Assembly: GCF_051958935.1 (NCBI RefSeq)
Contig: NZ_JBQCFP010000023.1
Location: 1 to 64,000, forward strand
Length of the DNA stretch: 64,000 nucleotides
Direction of reading: 5' to 3'
From: Dokdonella_A sp051958935
GTDB taxonomy: Bacteria; Pseudomonadota; Gammaproteobacteria; Xanthomonadales; Rhodanobacteraceae
Part shown: positions 1-8,741 of the stretch, piece by piece
Numbering within the stretch: the first letter of the stretch is position 1
How the letters are laid out: each line of letters begins with the position of its first letter
Notes under the pieces: generated by a model
What the model saw: the letters and a program-made list of their open reading frames with translations, nothing else
Database searches by the model: none
Told to the model about the DNA's origin: nothing
Program-made: the position numbers and the translations under genes

Positions 1-371
1 TGCGCTGACGGTGCACGGCACGCGATCCCTCGCGCGCCCCCTTCGGGCCTTTCGGCCGCCGCCCGCCGGCGACGAGGGGACCCCGGTGGAGCACGAGCAA
101 GAGCGGAAGCGAGAAGAGAGCAGGAGCGGAAAGAGTAGGAGCGGGAAGAGCAGGAGCAAGAGGAAGGAGCCTCACCCGTCGTCGTCCCGGCGAAAGCCGG
201 GACCCAGCATCTCCGGCTTCGATACGAAGAGCTGGATTACGGCTTGCGCCGGAATGACGGCCTTTGCTTCGGCGTTTGCTCTTGCTCTCCCAGCACCTCG
301 GGCGGGATCAGCCCGCAGCGTCGGCGCGGCGGCACCGCGCTCGCCGTAGACGTGATGAGGCCGCGACTGCC
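1..371. other. Gap with no supported gene: purine-rich low-complexity tract and an extragenic palindrome
   Basis: No convincing coding region is visible. Positions about 85-170 are a degenerate purine-rich tract built on variants of GAGCAGGAGCGGAAGAG. Positions 180-260 are an extragenic palindrome listed separately. The rest of the gap lies downstream of the carboxypeptidase stop on the minus strand, and I see no T-tract terminator. Confidence 0.6.
180..260. repeat. Imperfect inverted extragenic repeat
   Basis: The left part contains GTCGTCCCGGCGAAAGCCGG and the right part reads CTGGATTACGGCTTGCGCCG followed by GAATGACGG. The ends are inverted relatives of each other (CGTC.TCCCGGCGAAAGCC against GGCTTGCGCCGGAATGACG). 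Elements of this 'CGTCATTCCGGCG...' type are common between genes in proteobacteria. No other copy is evident in this window. Confidence 0.7.
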
Positions 372-2597
372 TCAGGGCTCGAAGCCGTCGCGGAAAATGA
401 TGTCGCTCGCGTCGGGGGCACAATAGACCGCGATGTCGGTGACGGCGGCCTCCACGGTGCCGCTGCCGTTGGACACCGTGCAGGCCTGGGATGCCGGCTG
501 GGCCATGATCGTGACCTCGTACGCCGAGCCGTAGGGCAGGGTGCCCGCGAACGCGAAGCTCGTCGCGTCGGGCGCCACCGATTCGGGTGAGCCGCCATTG
601 AGGGACAGCGTGAGGCCGTTGCCGGAAAGGCCATCGACCGTGCCGCCGATCGCGAACTCATCCGGCGCGAAGGCCGCTGTCAGCGTGCAATCGGAGACCA
701 GCGGACCGGCCGAGTAGATCGGCGCGGTGAACGTGCCCGGGCAGCCGCCGACATTCTCGATGTGCTGGCCGATGCCCGGCGTCACGGTGAACGGGAGCGT
801 GGATCCGAGCGTCACCGACTGCGGCATCGACGGATCGATCGATCCGATGCCGACGACCTGCGGCGTGGCGGTGACCATCTGCGGCGCATCGGGCACATCG
901 ACGAACACCGCGTTCGGCGTGCCCGGCGTGCCGTTGCCGCCGCCCAGCGTGTTGATGCCCTGGACGTAGACGATGTGCCGGCCGGGTGCTAGGCCGGTCA
1001 GGCCAAGGTCGCCCCGTACGGTTTCGGTGGTGCCGTTGAATGCGCCGTCGACGGCGGCCAGTGCAATCGGCGCGGCACCGGGTTCCCACGGCAGCCGATC
1101 GATATAGGCGTTCGCGGCGCGGATCGGGAACGACGTCTGCGTGCCGGACTTGTAGCGCTGGTCGTCGATGGTCGCCGAAATCGTCGTGTACGGCCCGCCG
1201 GCACCGGTCGCCGGCGCACTCGCCGTGATGCCATAGGCATCAGGTCCGCCCGGCAACCGGAACGGTGCGGCGGCCGCGCGTGCGGCGTAGCGCAGTGCCG
1301 CGAAGTTTTTCGGGTAGGTGGTCGACGTGAAGGTGCTGCACGACTCGAAGAACTGCACGCCAAGCTCGATCGTGTACGCCGGCACGCCGAGCGTGCCGTA
1401 GAAATTGTCGTCGGTCGCGCCGTCGGTCGGGTACAGCGAATCGGACTGTTCCGGCGTGTAATTGTTGAACCAGGCCAGGCGTCGGCCCAGTGTCTGCAGC
1501 GGGGTTCGATTCGGGGCGGCATTCGTCGTGTCGCCCCACGGCCACAGCACGAGCTGCGAATAGCTGTGGATGTCGAAGAAGAGGCCCGCGTAGTCGTCGG
1601 GCGAGGCGACGCTCACGTCGTCGGGGCGTCGGTCGGGCAGCACGCCACCGCTGTAGGCGCCGCTGGTGCCAGGCGTACCGGCAACGTAGGCGACGAGGTT
1701 CTGCGTTTCCGGTTCGGATGCGGCCGTCGGACCCCGATAGGTCTCATCGCATTTGCTGCCGCTCGACCCCTGACCATTGGTGATGTTCCAGTGAAACGGG
1801 AAGTTGCGGTTGAGGTCGATGCCCGCCCAGTTCGCATTTTGGGTGCAATTGCCGTTGGCGGTATCGGCGTTCTTGCGCCAGGAAAGACCCGTTTCGGCCT
1901 TCTTGCGTCCATCGGGGTTGGCCTGCAGCACGAAGCGGAAATCGACATGGTCGACCAGCCACGTGGCTTCCGGGTCGGTGCCGTAACCCTGCACGAGCCA
2001 TTCGGCCATGCGCGTCAGCAGTTCCGCCGGCGTGTACTCGCGCGCATGGATGGAGCCGAACACGACCATCTTCGGGCGATTCGGGTCCGCTGCGGCGGTG
2101 GCGAGGTTCGTCACGCGCAGCGCGCGCATCTCGTAGCCTTGCGCCGAATTCTGGGTCTTGCGCCAACTCGGTCCGATCGAATGCACTTCGACGAGGTCGG
2201 CATGCACGGCGGCGAGGTCGTCCATCGTCTGGTACGTGCCTTCGACCGTGCGATAGCACGTATAGCCGGGAATGCCGGGATAGCCGCCATCGGTGAACTG
2301 GGGCGTGCGCGCGTCGATCGCGTCGCGTATCGTCGCGTAGAAGCTGCGCATGCGCGCGGTGTCGGCCGCGTCGATCGAGACGGTGAGGCCGGCCTCTTCG
2401 AGCTGGCGGATGCCCTCGTCGTCGGTATCGACGCGCAGCACCTGGCGTTCGGTATCGACGATCACATGCTGGAACAGGGCCGCACCACGCACCAGGGCGG
2501 CTTGGTCCGGGAAATGAGCCTCGACGAACCATTCGTCGGCGTGGGCGACGGTGACGCCGGCAGCGGCGATCGCCAGCGTCAGCAGGGTCTTGCGCAT
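372..2597 (-). CDS. Secreted M14-family zinc carboxypeptidase
   Basis: A 741-residue exported metallocarboxypeptidase. The chosen start (MRKTLLTLAIA) begins a clear signal peptide ending near AHA|DE at residue 20; a longer in-frame start would hide it. The catalytic domain spans roughly residues 105-460. It shows the zinc motif HARE (H184, E187), a later zinc histidine in FFDIHSYSQ, LNRNFP, and the general-base glutamate in YTIELG. About 280 more residues of beta-rich, Thr/Gly-rich sequence follow, including a stretch with the look of an Ig-like or bacterial repeat domain. The protein ends in IIFRDGFEP, a tail also found on the FG-GAP protein at 30.9-32.1 kb. It probably digests peptides outside the cell or in the periplasm. 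The family is clear; the substrate is not known. Confidence 0.92.
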   Translation of the reverse strand: MRKTLLTLAIAAAGVTVAHADEWFVEAHFPDQAALVRGAALFQHVIVDTERQVLRVDTDDEGIRQLEEAGLTVSIDAADTARMRSFYATIRDAIDARTPQFTDGGYPGIPGYTCYRTVEGTYQTMDDLAAVHADLVEVHSIGPSWRKTQNSAQGYEMRALRVTNLATAAADPNRPKMVVFGSIHAREYTPAELLTRMAEWLVQGYGTDPEATWLVDHVDFRFVLQANPDGRKKAETGLSWRKNADTANGNCTQNANWAGIDLNRNFPFHWNITNGQGSSGSKCDETYRGPTAASEPETQNLVAYVAGTPGTSGAYSGGVLPDRRPDDVSVASPDDYAGLFFDIHSYSQLVLWPWGDTTNAAPNRTPLQTLGRRLAWFNNYTPEQSDSLYPTDGATDDNFYGTLGVPAYTIELGVQFFESCSTFTSTTYPKNFAALRYAARAAAAPFRLPGGPDAYGITASAPATGAGGPYTTISATIDDQRYKSGTQTSFPIRAANAYIDRLPWEPGAAPIALAAVDGAFNGTTETVRGDLGLTGLAPGRHIVYVQGINTLGGGNGTPGTPNAVFVDVPDAPQMVTATPQVVGIGSIDPSMPQSVTLGSTLPFTVTPGIGQHIENVGGCPGTFTAPIYSAGPLVSDCTLTAAFAPDEFAIGGTVDGLSGNGLTLSLNGGSPESVAPDATSFAFAGTLPYGSAYEVTIMAQPASQACTVSNGSGTVEAAVTDIAVYCAPDASDIIFRDGFEP

Positions 2598-2683
2598 GGA
2601 TGGTCCCTCGGGCAATCCCTCGATCCTAGCAGGACGCCCGCCGGCCGCCACGCCGCAGCGCGGCGTTCCGTGATGCGCGCCCG

Positions 2684-3526
2684 CTACTCGATCTGCTCGC
2701 GCGCCCAGTGCGCGTCGAGCGCTTCCATCGCGTCACGCGGCTTCAGCTTCGCGGCCTTGTCCCAGGCTTCGGCGACCTCGTCCTCGCGCTTGTCGCCGTG
2801 CAGCAGGAGCAGGCCGTTGCCGTACTCGACCCAGGCGATCGGCGCGGCCGGCGTGAGCTTCAGCGCCTGCTTCAGATGCTTCTCCGCCTCGCTCGCGCTC
2901 GCGCCGTAGGTGAGCTTGGCGAGCATGCCGCCGACCTTGCCGACGATTTCGGCGTGGTAGAGGCCGAGTGCAGTTTCCGCCTCGGCGTGCCTGGGCGCGA
3001 GTTCGAGTGCGGCATCGAGCGATTCGCGCACCTTGCCGGCGAGTCCCTGGGCGAGCGCCTTGGTGATCGAGATCGTCTGGCTCAGCCGTCCGATCGCGAA
3101 CGCGCGCCGGTAGTGGCTGTTCGCCTCGTCGGGCAGGGCGGCGACGGCGGCCTCGGCGAGCGCGATGAGTTCCTCGTAGCGCGCGGTCTTCGCCTTGTCG
3201 TCGTCGATGAGGTAGGTCGCGTGGATACCGCCGGCCTTGATCGCGACCGACGCGCCGAGCGCCTTCAGCGCGACGCCCGCGTCGTACGCCTGGTGGAAAT
3301 CGCCGCGATGGAATGCGCGCCATGCATCCTGCAGCCTCGTCGCGATCGCGCCCGCGTCCTTGCCGAGACCGGGCCGCTTCTTCAGCAATGCGGCGACATG
3401 CTTCTCGTCGGGAAACGGCTCCTGGTCACCCGCGTGAAGATCTTTCCACGCCTTGGCGAGCCTGTCGCCGGCGTAGTCGAATGCCTTGTCCGGGTGCGGG
3501 AACGCGGCCCAGCCTTTCTTCGCCAT
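2684..3526 (-). CDS. Hypothetical helical-repeat protein (TPR-like)
   Basis: A 280-residue soluble protein with no signal peptide. The start MAKKGWAAFPHPDK is chosen because GAGGA lies 7 bases upstream. The sequence is mostly alpha-helical and Ala/Leu/Glu-rich. The pattern from residue 110 on (for example AEAETALGLYHAEIVGKVGG, then AEKHLKQALKLTP) resembles degenerate TPR units. I do not recognise a catalytic motif. It sits between the carboxypeptidase (same strand, 86 bp downstream) and ligA (divergent, 95 bp). A scaffold or housekeeping role is only a guess. Confidence 0.75.
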   Translation of the reverse strand: MAKKGWAAFPHPDKAFDYAGDRLAKAWKDLHAGDQEPFPDEKHVAALLKKRPGLGKDAGAIATRLQDAWRAFHRGDFHQAYDAGVALKALGASVAIKAGGIHATYLIDDDKAKTARYEELIALAEAAVAALPDEANSHYRRAFAIGRLSQTISITKALAQGLAGKVRESLDAALELAPRHAEAETALGLYHAEIVGKVGGMLAKLTYGASASEAEKHLKQALKLTPAAPIAWVEYGNGLLLLHGDKREDEVAEAWDKAAKLKPRDAMEALDAHWAREQIE

Positions 3527-3621
3527 CGGGGAGTCCTCGGGGCAAGCGATGCGCGCGGAAGTCTGCCGTGCCTGAACCCCCAGCGTCACGCCGCCCTGCG
3601 GCAAGCCGCTACACTCCAGGG

Positions 3622-5985
3622 ATGAACCCGCCGCGCCCGAATCTTGCCGCGCGCGCCGCCGAGCTGCGAGCGCGCATCGAAGACGCCAACTACCGCTATC
3701 ACGTGCTCGACGAGCCGGACATCGCCGACGCCGAGTACGACCGCCTCATGCGTGAACTCGAAGCGCTCGAAGCCGAACACCCGGAGCTGGCGACGCCGGA
3801 CTCGCCGACGCAGCGCGTCGGCGCGGCGCCGTCGAACGCATTCGCCAAGGTGCGCCACGACGTCCCGATGCTGTCGCTCGCCAACGCGTTCAGCGACGGG
3901 GAAGTCGAGGACTTCGTGCGCCGCATCGTCGAGCGCGTCGATGCCGCCGACCCGTCGTTCTCGGTCGAGCCGAAATTCGACGGCCTCGCGATCAGCCTGC
4001 GCTACGAAGACGGCGTGTTCGTGCGCGGCGCCACGCGCGGCGACGGCGAGGAGGGCGAGGACGTCAGCGCGAACCTGCGCACGATCAAGGCGATCCCGCT
4101 GCGCTTGCGCGGCGAAGGCTGGCCCGCCGTGCTCGAGGTGCGCGGCGAGGTCTACATGCCGCGCGCGGGCTTCGAGGCGTACAACGAAAAGGCGCGCGCG
4201 TCGGATGGCGCGATCAAGCCGCTGATCAACCCGCGCAACGCCGCTGCGGGGAGCCTGCGCCAGCTCGACCCGCGCATCACCGCGCAGCGGCCGCTCGCGT
4301 TCTACGCCTACGCGCTCGGCGTAGTGCAGGGCGGTGAGTTGCCGTCGTCGCATTCCGAGGTCCTGCGCACCCTGCGCGGCTGGGGCTTCCCGGTCAGCGA
4401 ACTCGTCTCGACCGCGCGCGGCGCGCGCGGCTGCCTCGAATACTACCGGCGCATCGGCGAGCGCCGCGATGCGCTGCCGTTCGACATCGACGGCGTCGTC
4501 TACAAGCTCGACGACCTCGCCGCGCAGCGCGAACTCGGCTTCGTCGGGCGCACGCCGCGCTGGGCGATCGCGCACAAGTTCCCCGCGCAGGAGCAGCAGA
4601 CCGTCGTCGAGGCGATCATCGTCAACATCGGCCGCACCGGCGCGGCGACGCCCGCGGCGAAGCTCGTGCCGGTGTTCGTCGGCGGCGTCACGGTGACCAA
4701 TGCGACCCTGCACAATGCAGACCAGGTCGCGCGGCTGGACGTGCGCGTCGGTGACACCGTGATCGTGCGCCGCGCGGGCGACGTGATCCCGGAAGTCGTG
4801 CGCGTCGTGCCCGAGCTGCGCCCCGCGCGCACGAAGCCGTGGCACATGCCGAGCCATTGCCCGATCTGCGGTTCGGACATCGTGCGCGAGGAGGGCGAAG
4901 CCGTCGCGCGCTGCACCGGAGAACTCACCTGCGCCGCGCAACGCACGCAGGCGGTGTTCCATTTCGCGTCGCGGCGCGCGATGGACATCGACGGCCTCGG
5001 CGAGCGCTACATCGAGGACCTCGGCGATCTTGGCTACCTGCGCTCGGTCGCCGACCTCTATGCACTCGGTCTCGACGACCTGCTGGAGATGAAGCGCCGC
5101 GCCGACGAGCGCGACGGCACGACGCCCGAAACGGTGAAGGCGGGCAAGGTCGCGACGAAGTGGGCGGAGAACCTCATCGAGGCGATCGCCCACAGCCGGC
5201 GCACCACGCTCGCGCGCTTCCTCTACGCGCTCGGCATCGAGCATGTCGGCGAGAGCACGGCGAAGGTGCTCGCGACGTGGTTCGGCGAACTCGAACGCGT
5301 GCGTCACCTGCCGTGGCCGATCCTCAAGCTCGTGCCCGACATCGGCGGTGAGGTCGCGCGAGCGATCGACGCGTTCTTCCAGCAGCCCGGCAACCAGCAG
5401 GTCATCGACGACCTGCTCGCGCGCGGCGTCGAGGTGACCGACGCGCATGCGCCGTCGCCCAAGCTCGCGCGCCAGCTCGACTTCGCCAATGTGCTCGCGC
5501 AGGCCGAGATCCCCAAGCTCACCGCCAAGCGTGCGGATCAACTCGGAGCCGCGTTCGATTCGATCGACGCGGTGATCGCGGCGGACGCGGATGCGCTCGT
5601 CGCCGCGGGCTTGCCGGCCGACACCGCGGCTGCATTGCGTGACTACCTCGACGACGCGGCGGGGCGCGCACTGCTCGAGCGTTGCGCGCGTGCGCTCGAG
5701 CACCTGCGGAAGGCGGTGCCCGCCGCGGCGAATGCCCGAGAGGGCGTGCTCGAAGGGCAGACCGTCGTGCTCACCGGAACGCTCGCCGCACTCACGCGCG
5801 ACGACGCGAAGTCGACGCTCGAGGCGCTTGGCGCGAAGGTCGCGGGTAGCGTGTCGAAGAAGACGAGTTTTGTCGTTGCCGGCACGGAAGCGGGTTCGAA
5901 GCTCGACAAGGCGCAGGAACTGGGCGTGGAGATCTGGGACGAGCAGCGCCTGCTCGAATTCCTGGCGAAGCACGCGGCGCGTTGA
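3622..5985 (+). CDS. ligA: NAD-dependent DNA ligase LigA
   Basis: 787 residues. It seals nicks in duplex DNA using NAD+, in lagging-strand replication and repair. The adenylated lysine is K118 in the motif PKFDG. The N-terminal Ia domain (YRYHVLDEPDIADAEYDRLM) that binds NMN is intact. A four-cysteine zinc finger follows the OB domain (CPICGSD, then CTGELTC). HhH repeats come next, and a C-terminal BRCT domain (about residues 705-785, from GQTVVLTGTL) closes the protein. The length is slightly above the usual 670 because the region between HhH and BRCT is long (roughly residues 610-700). The start MNPPRPNLAARA is the first that matches the family; longer upstream extensions do not. It stands alone, not in an operon. 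Confidence 0.97.
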   Translation: MNPPRPNLAARAAELRARIEDANYRYHVLDEPDIADAEYDRLMRELEALEAEHPELATPDSPTQRVGAAPSNAFAKVRHDVPMLSLANAFSDGEVEDFVRRIVERVDAADPSFSVEPKFDGLAISLRYEDGVFVRGATRGDGEEGEDVSANLRTIKAIPLRLRGEGWPAVLEVRGEVYMPRAGFEAYNEKARASDGAIKPLINPRNAAAGSLRQLDPRITAQRPLAFYAYALGVVQGGELPSSHSEVLRTLRGWGFPVSELVSTARGARGCLEYYRRIGERRDALPFDIDGVVYKLDDLAAQRELGFVGRTPRWAIAHKFPAQEQQTVVEAIIVNIGRTGAATPAAKLVPVFVGGVTVTNATLHNADQVARLDVRVGDTVIVRRAGDVIPEVVRVVPELRPARTKPWHMPSHCPICGSDIVREEGEAVARCTGELTCAAQRTQAVFHFASRRAMDIDGLGERYIEDLGDLGYLRSVADLYALGLDDLLEMKRRADERDGTTPETVKAGKVATKWAENLIEAIAHSRRTTLARFLYALGIEHVGESTAKVLATWFGELERVRHLPWPILKLVPDIGGEVARAIDAFFQQPGNQQVIDDLLARGVEVTDAHAPSPKLARQLDFANVLAQAEIPKLTAKRADQLGAAFDSIDAVIAADADALVAAGLPADTAAALRDYLDDAAGRALLERCARALEHLRKAVPAAANAREGVLEGQTVVLTGTLAALTRDDAKSTLEALGAKVAGSVSKKTSFVVAGTEAGSKLDKAQELGVEIWDEQRLLEFLAKHAAR

Positions 5986-6008
5986 CGCGGCGAACCGCTC
6001 TCGCGGCC

Positions 6009-6713
6009 TCAGCCCGGGGACGCGCCGTCGTCCGTGTCGGCGTCGTCGCGCAGATGGCCCGAACCGAAGCCGATGCCGGCGCCGAGGCCCATGCCGGCGC
6101 CCATGCCACCGCCACCGCCTCCGCCGCGCCCGCTTCTCCCTTCGCCTTTGTCGCCGTCGCCCTTGCCGCGCCCACCGCCTCCGCCGCCACCGCTGCCCGG
6201 GCGTGTCGGGCCTTGGCGCGGGATCGCGACCGACGCAGGAATCGGATCGAGGTCGAGCGCCTCGCGCACGAAATTTCGCAGCGACACGACGAGATCGTGC
6301 GTGTGGATCGGGCGGCCTTCGGCGAGCTCGGTCGCTGCACGCGCGGCGAGGTGCACCTGCTCCTCGGTGCCGAGCAGGATGATGTCGGACAACGCGGCCT
6401 CGACCGCGTCGCGCATGCGTCGCGTACGATCGCTGCCGGCCGGTCCGCCCCCTTCCTGCTCCGCCACCCGGCGCAGGTCGCGCAGGTGCGTGGGGTCGAC
6501 CGCGAGGTCGCCCGTGAACGAGCCACCGAGCGTCTTGTACGCGGCGATCAGGGTGCGCAGGCGCTCGTTGATCTGCCGGTTCTCGCGCTCGCGCCGCTGC
6601 TGGATCGTCTGCATCGCGAGCAGGCGGATGCCGACGCCGATCAGGGTGATCACGGCGAGCCCGAGCAGGGTGGAGAGCAGGGCCTGCCAGGAGCTGAAAT
6701 CGAGATTACGCAT
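6009..6713 (-). CDS. Membrane protein with a glycine-rich C-terminal tail
   Basis: 234 residues, function unknown. One transmembrane helix near the N terminus (about residues 10-35, LLSTLLGLAVITLIGVGIRL) is followed by a charged helical region (QQRRERENRQINERLRTLI) and a folded segment to about residue 170. The last 60 residues are Gly-rich with two poly-Gly runs (7 and 8 glycines) separated by charged residues, ending in an acidic tail. GGAG lies 7 bases before the ATG. The topology suggests an anchored protein with a cytoplasmic soluble part. The gene converges on ligA, with 23 bp between the stops. I know no function. Confidence 0.8.
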   Translation of the reverse strand: MRNLDFSSWQALLSTLLGLAVITLIGVGIRLLAMQTIQQRRERENRQINERLRTLIAAYKTLGGSFTGDLAVDPTHLRDLRRVAEQEGGGPAGSDRTRRMRDAVEAALSDIILLGTEEQVHLAARAATELAEGRPIHTHDLVVSLRNFVREALDLDPIPASVAIPRQGPTRPGSGGGGGGGRGKGDGDKGEGRSGRGGGGGGGMGAGMGLGAGIGFGSGHLRDDADTDDGASPG

Positions 6714-6858
6714 GCACGAACTCCGCCGGCCAGCCGCGTCACGCTACAGGGTAGCGGCCGCGGCGGCGGAGCGCGACCGGAGTCCGCGTGCGTGAAGCCG
6801 GTGCGCTGGTCACCTGCGGGGCGAGTGGCGAGGGCACGCCGATCTGCACTCACATACC

Positions 6859-6942
6859 CCGTTCGCTCGAGCGCAGCTCGCGCAGCGAGCGGAAGCGCGA
6901 CGCGCGCGAGGATTCGAACGCCCTTCGACTCCGGGGCTGCGG
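6859..6942. repeat. Degenerate copy of the CCGTTCGC...GCGAACGG repeat family
   Basis: Begins with CCGTTCGC at 6859-6866 and continues through GAGCGCAGCTCGC and CCCTTCGACTCCGG, in the same order as the better copies at 11153, 41025 and 41193. The right terminal GCGAACGG is missing. The right side runs straight into the truncated jetA-like remnant. Confidence 0.5.
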
Positions 6943-7360
6943 ACCTTGGCGGCGACGAAGGTGGGCCCCTGTTCGCCGAACTCGAGCAGCGTGGACAACA
7001 GCTGCGCGACCAGGCGCACCATCGACACCATCTCGCGCGCGCCGACGCGGTCCTGGCGCAACCATCCCGCGGCGCGGAAGCGTTCGTAGATCCCATTCGC
7101 ACGCACGTTCAGCGGTGCATCCGGCGGTTCGCCTTCCTCGTCCTCCCACGGGTCGTCGCTGAGCAGGTAGCGCTCGATCGCGGCGGTGATTTCGCGGCGC
7201 GCGATGCCCTGGCTCGGCGGCATCGGCGCGTCGGGGCCGAAGAATTCGTCGAACAGGCGGCACAGCAGCAGCCAGTGGTGCTCGCGGTTGGGTGAGGCGA
7301 GCGGGCCGACAGGCCCGATGGAACGAGCGAGAACAGCAGCGGATGATCCTTCTCCGTCAT
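6936..7360 (-). pseudogene. Remnant of a Wadjet JetA-like gene, frameshifted and truncated
   Basis: Reading from an ATG at 7360, the first residues (MTEKDHPLLFSLVPSGL) continue in a second frame about 50 bases later as PLASPNREHHWLLLCRLFDE and then ITAAIERYLLSDDPWEDEEG. Adding one T in the stretch CTGTCGGCCCG near 7306 restores a single frame. The restored product resembles the N-terminal ~140 residues of JetA, the kleisin-like subunit of the Wadjet (JetABCD) SMC-type anti-plasmid system. This assignment is from memory of the family. Similarity stops at FVAAKVRS (about 6936), where a dispersed repeat begins. No jetB, jetC or jetD is nearby. So this is a decayed fragment and not a working defence system. 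Confidence 0.6.
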
Positions 7361-7510
7361 GCCCGGTCCAAATCCCCTTCGTACGTGTGCCGCAGTGGCG
7401 GAAGAGCGGTAGGCTACATGGTTTCGCCCATGGATTTCAGGCGTCGACGGGATGCAGACGCGTACACTGCGCGGGCATCGCGCGGGTCCGCCATCGCCTC
7501 GACAACGTAC

Positions 7511-8491
7511 ATGAACACCACCATCGTTCCCCTTGGCGATACGCGCAAGGTCGCCGCCCTGCGCTCGCGCGCATCGCTGTATGCGCTGGTCCGCGCCTTC
7601 TTCGCGGCGCGCGGCGTGCTCGAGGTCGAGACGCCGATGCTCGGCGCGGCCGGCAACACCGAGCCGAACATCGAGAGCTTCAGTACGGCGTTCACGGGCA
7701 GGGCGGACGCAGGCACGCGCGAGCGCTGGTTGCGCACGTCGCCGGAATTTCCGCTCAAGCGCCTGCTCGCCGAAGGCATCGGCGATTGCTACGAACTGGG
7801 CCGTGTATTCCGCAACGGCGAAGCAGGCCGGCGCCACAACCCCGAGTTCACGATGCTCGAATGGTATCGCATCGGCTGGGATCACCAGCGGCTCGTCGAG
7901 GAAACGGTCGAGCTCGTGCAGGCCGCGCTCGCGGCCAGGGGATGTTCCGCCGAGGTCACCCGCTATTCGTATCGCGATCTGTTCGCGCAAGGCGTCGGCA
8001 TCGATCCGTTCACGGCATCGCTCGATGCGCTGCAGGCGCCGCTCGCGGACGTGCGCATCGAAGGCGAGGGCCTGGCGCGCGACGACTGGCTCGACCTGCT
8101 GCTCACGCATCGCTTGCAGCCGGCGTTTCCGCGCGATCGCATCACGGTCGTGACCGATTTCCCGCCGAGCCAGGCCGCGCTCGCGAAGATCCGCCACGAC
8201 GACCCGCCGGTGGCCGAGCGCTTCGAGTTGTACCTGGGGCCGTACGAGCTCGCCAACGGCTATCACGAACTCACCGACGCGGCCGAACAACGCGCACGCT
8301 TCGAGCGCGACAATCTGCGCCGGCGCGAACGCGGCCAACGCGAAGTACCGCTCGACGAGCGGCTGCTGGCGGCATTGCCGTCGATGCCCGCCTGCGCCGG
8401 AGTCGCACTCGGCATCGAGCGCCTGCTCATGTGCCTGGCGCGTACCGATGCGATCGCCGACGTACTCGCATTCCCGTTCGCCGACGCGTAG
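7511..8491 (+). CDS. epmA: Elongation factor P lysine beta-lysyltransferase EpmA
   Basis: 326 residues, the usual length. It is a class II lysyl-tRNA synthetase paralogue lacking the anticodon-binding domain. It activates (R)-beta-lysine and attaches it to a conserved lysine of EF-P, which helps ribosomes through polyproline stretches. Class II motifs are visible: motif 2 (GRVFRNGE, then RHNPEFTMLEWY) and motif 3 (GVALGIERLLM). The N terminus VEVETPMLGAAGNTEPNIES is typical of EpmA. The start MNTTIVPLGD matches the family; further upstream the sequence overlaps the jetA-like remnant region. EpmB and EF-P are not in this window. Confidence 0.94.
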   Translation: MNTTIVPLGDTRKVAALRSRASLYALVRAFFAARGVLEVETPMLGAAGNTEPNIESFSTAFTGRADAGTRERWLRTSPEFPLKRLLAEGIGDCYELGRVFRNGEAGRRHNPEFTMLEWYRIGWDHQRLVEETVELVQAALAARGCSAEVTRYSYRDLFAQGVGIDPFTASLDALQAPLADVRIEGEGLARDDWLDLLLTHRLQPAFPRDRITVVTDFPPSQAALAKIRHDDPPVAERFELYLGPYELANGYHELTDAAEQRARFERDNLRRRERGQREVPLDERLLAALPSMPACAGVALGIERLLMCLARTDAIADVLAFPFADA

Positions 8492-8702
8492 GGCGGGTCG
8501 AACCGCTAGGGCGGAGCCGCCAGGGCGGGAGGAGCCGCGTAGGGCGGGTCGAGCCGCGCAGCGGCGAGTCCCGCCGAAGCGCCGCGGACCAAGCGCAAGC
8601 GCGTGGCCGCAAGAACGGCGGCATGCGCGATTCGCGTACCTCCCCTACGCAATCGGACTCATGCCGGCGGGCGGCGGACCCGCGAAACGACGCGCTCGCC
8701 TC
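8492..8702. repeat. Extragenic GTAGGGCGGGTCGAGCC repeat cluster
   Basis: Several tandem-like variants of TAGGGCGGGTCGAGCCGC occur between 8490 and 8560, followed by CAGCGGCGAGTCCCGCCGAA. The same block appears in the opposite orientation at 41367-41480. No gene is supported in this gap. Confidence 0.7.
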
Positions 8703-8737
8703 CTCCATGGCCGCCGCGTGCAGCGGCGGCCATGGAG
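8703..8737. terminator. Bidirectional hairpin between convergent genes
   Basis: A perfect 15-bp inverted repeat (CTCCATGGCCGCCGC and its complement) with a 5-base loop GTGCA. It lies 4 bp past the stop of the gene on the minus strand and about 210 bp past epmA. There is no T-tract, so intrinsic termination is only likely. Confidence 0.55.
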
Positions 8738-8741
8738 TGGA

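Noticed and set aside
1..371. Short overlapping open frames at the left edge
   Set aside because: They fall in purine-rich low-complexity sequence and a palindrome; no domain, no ribosome site.
6900..6925. T-loop-like GGATTCGAAC suggesting a tRNA fragment or attachment site beside the jetA-like remnant
   Set aside because: The flanking bases do not form a T-stem and there is no acceptor or anticodon arm; it belongs to a dispersed repeat.
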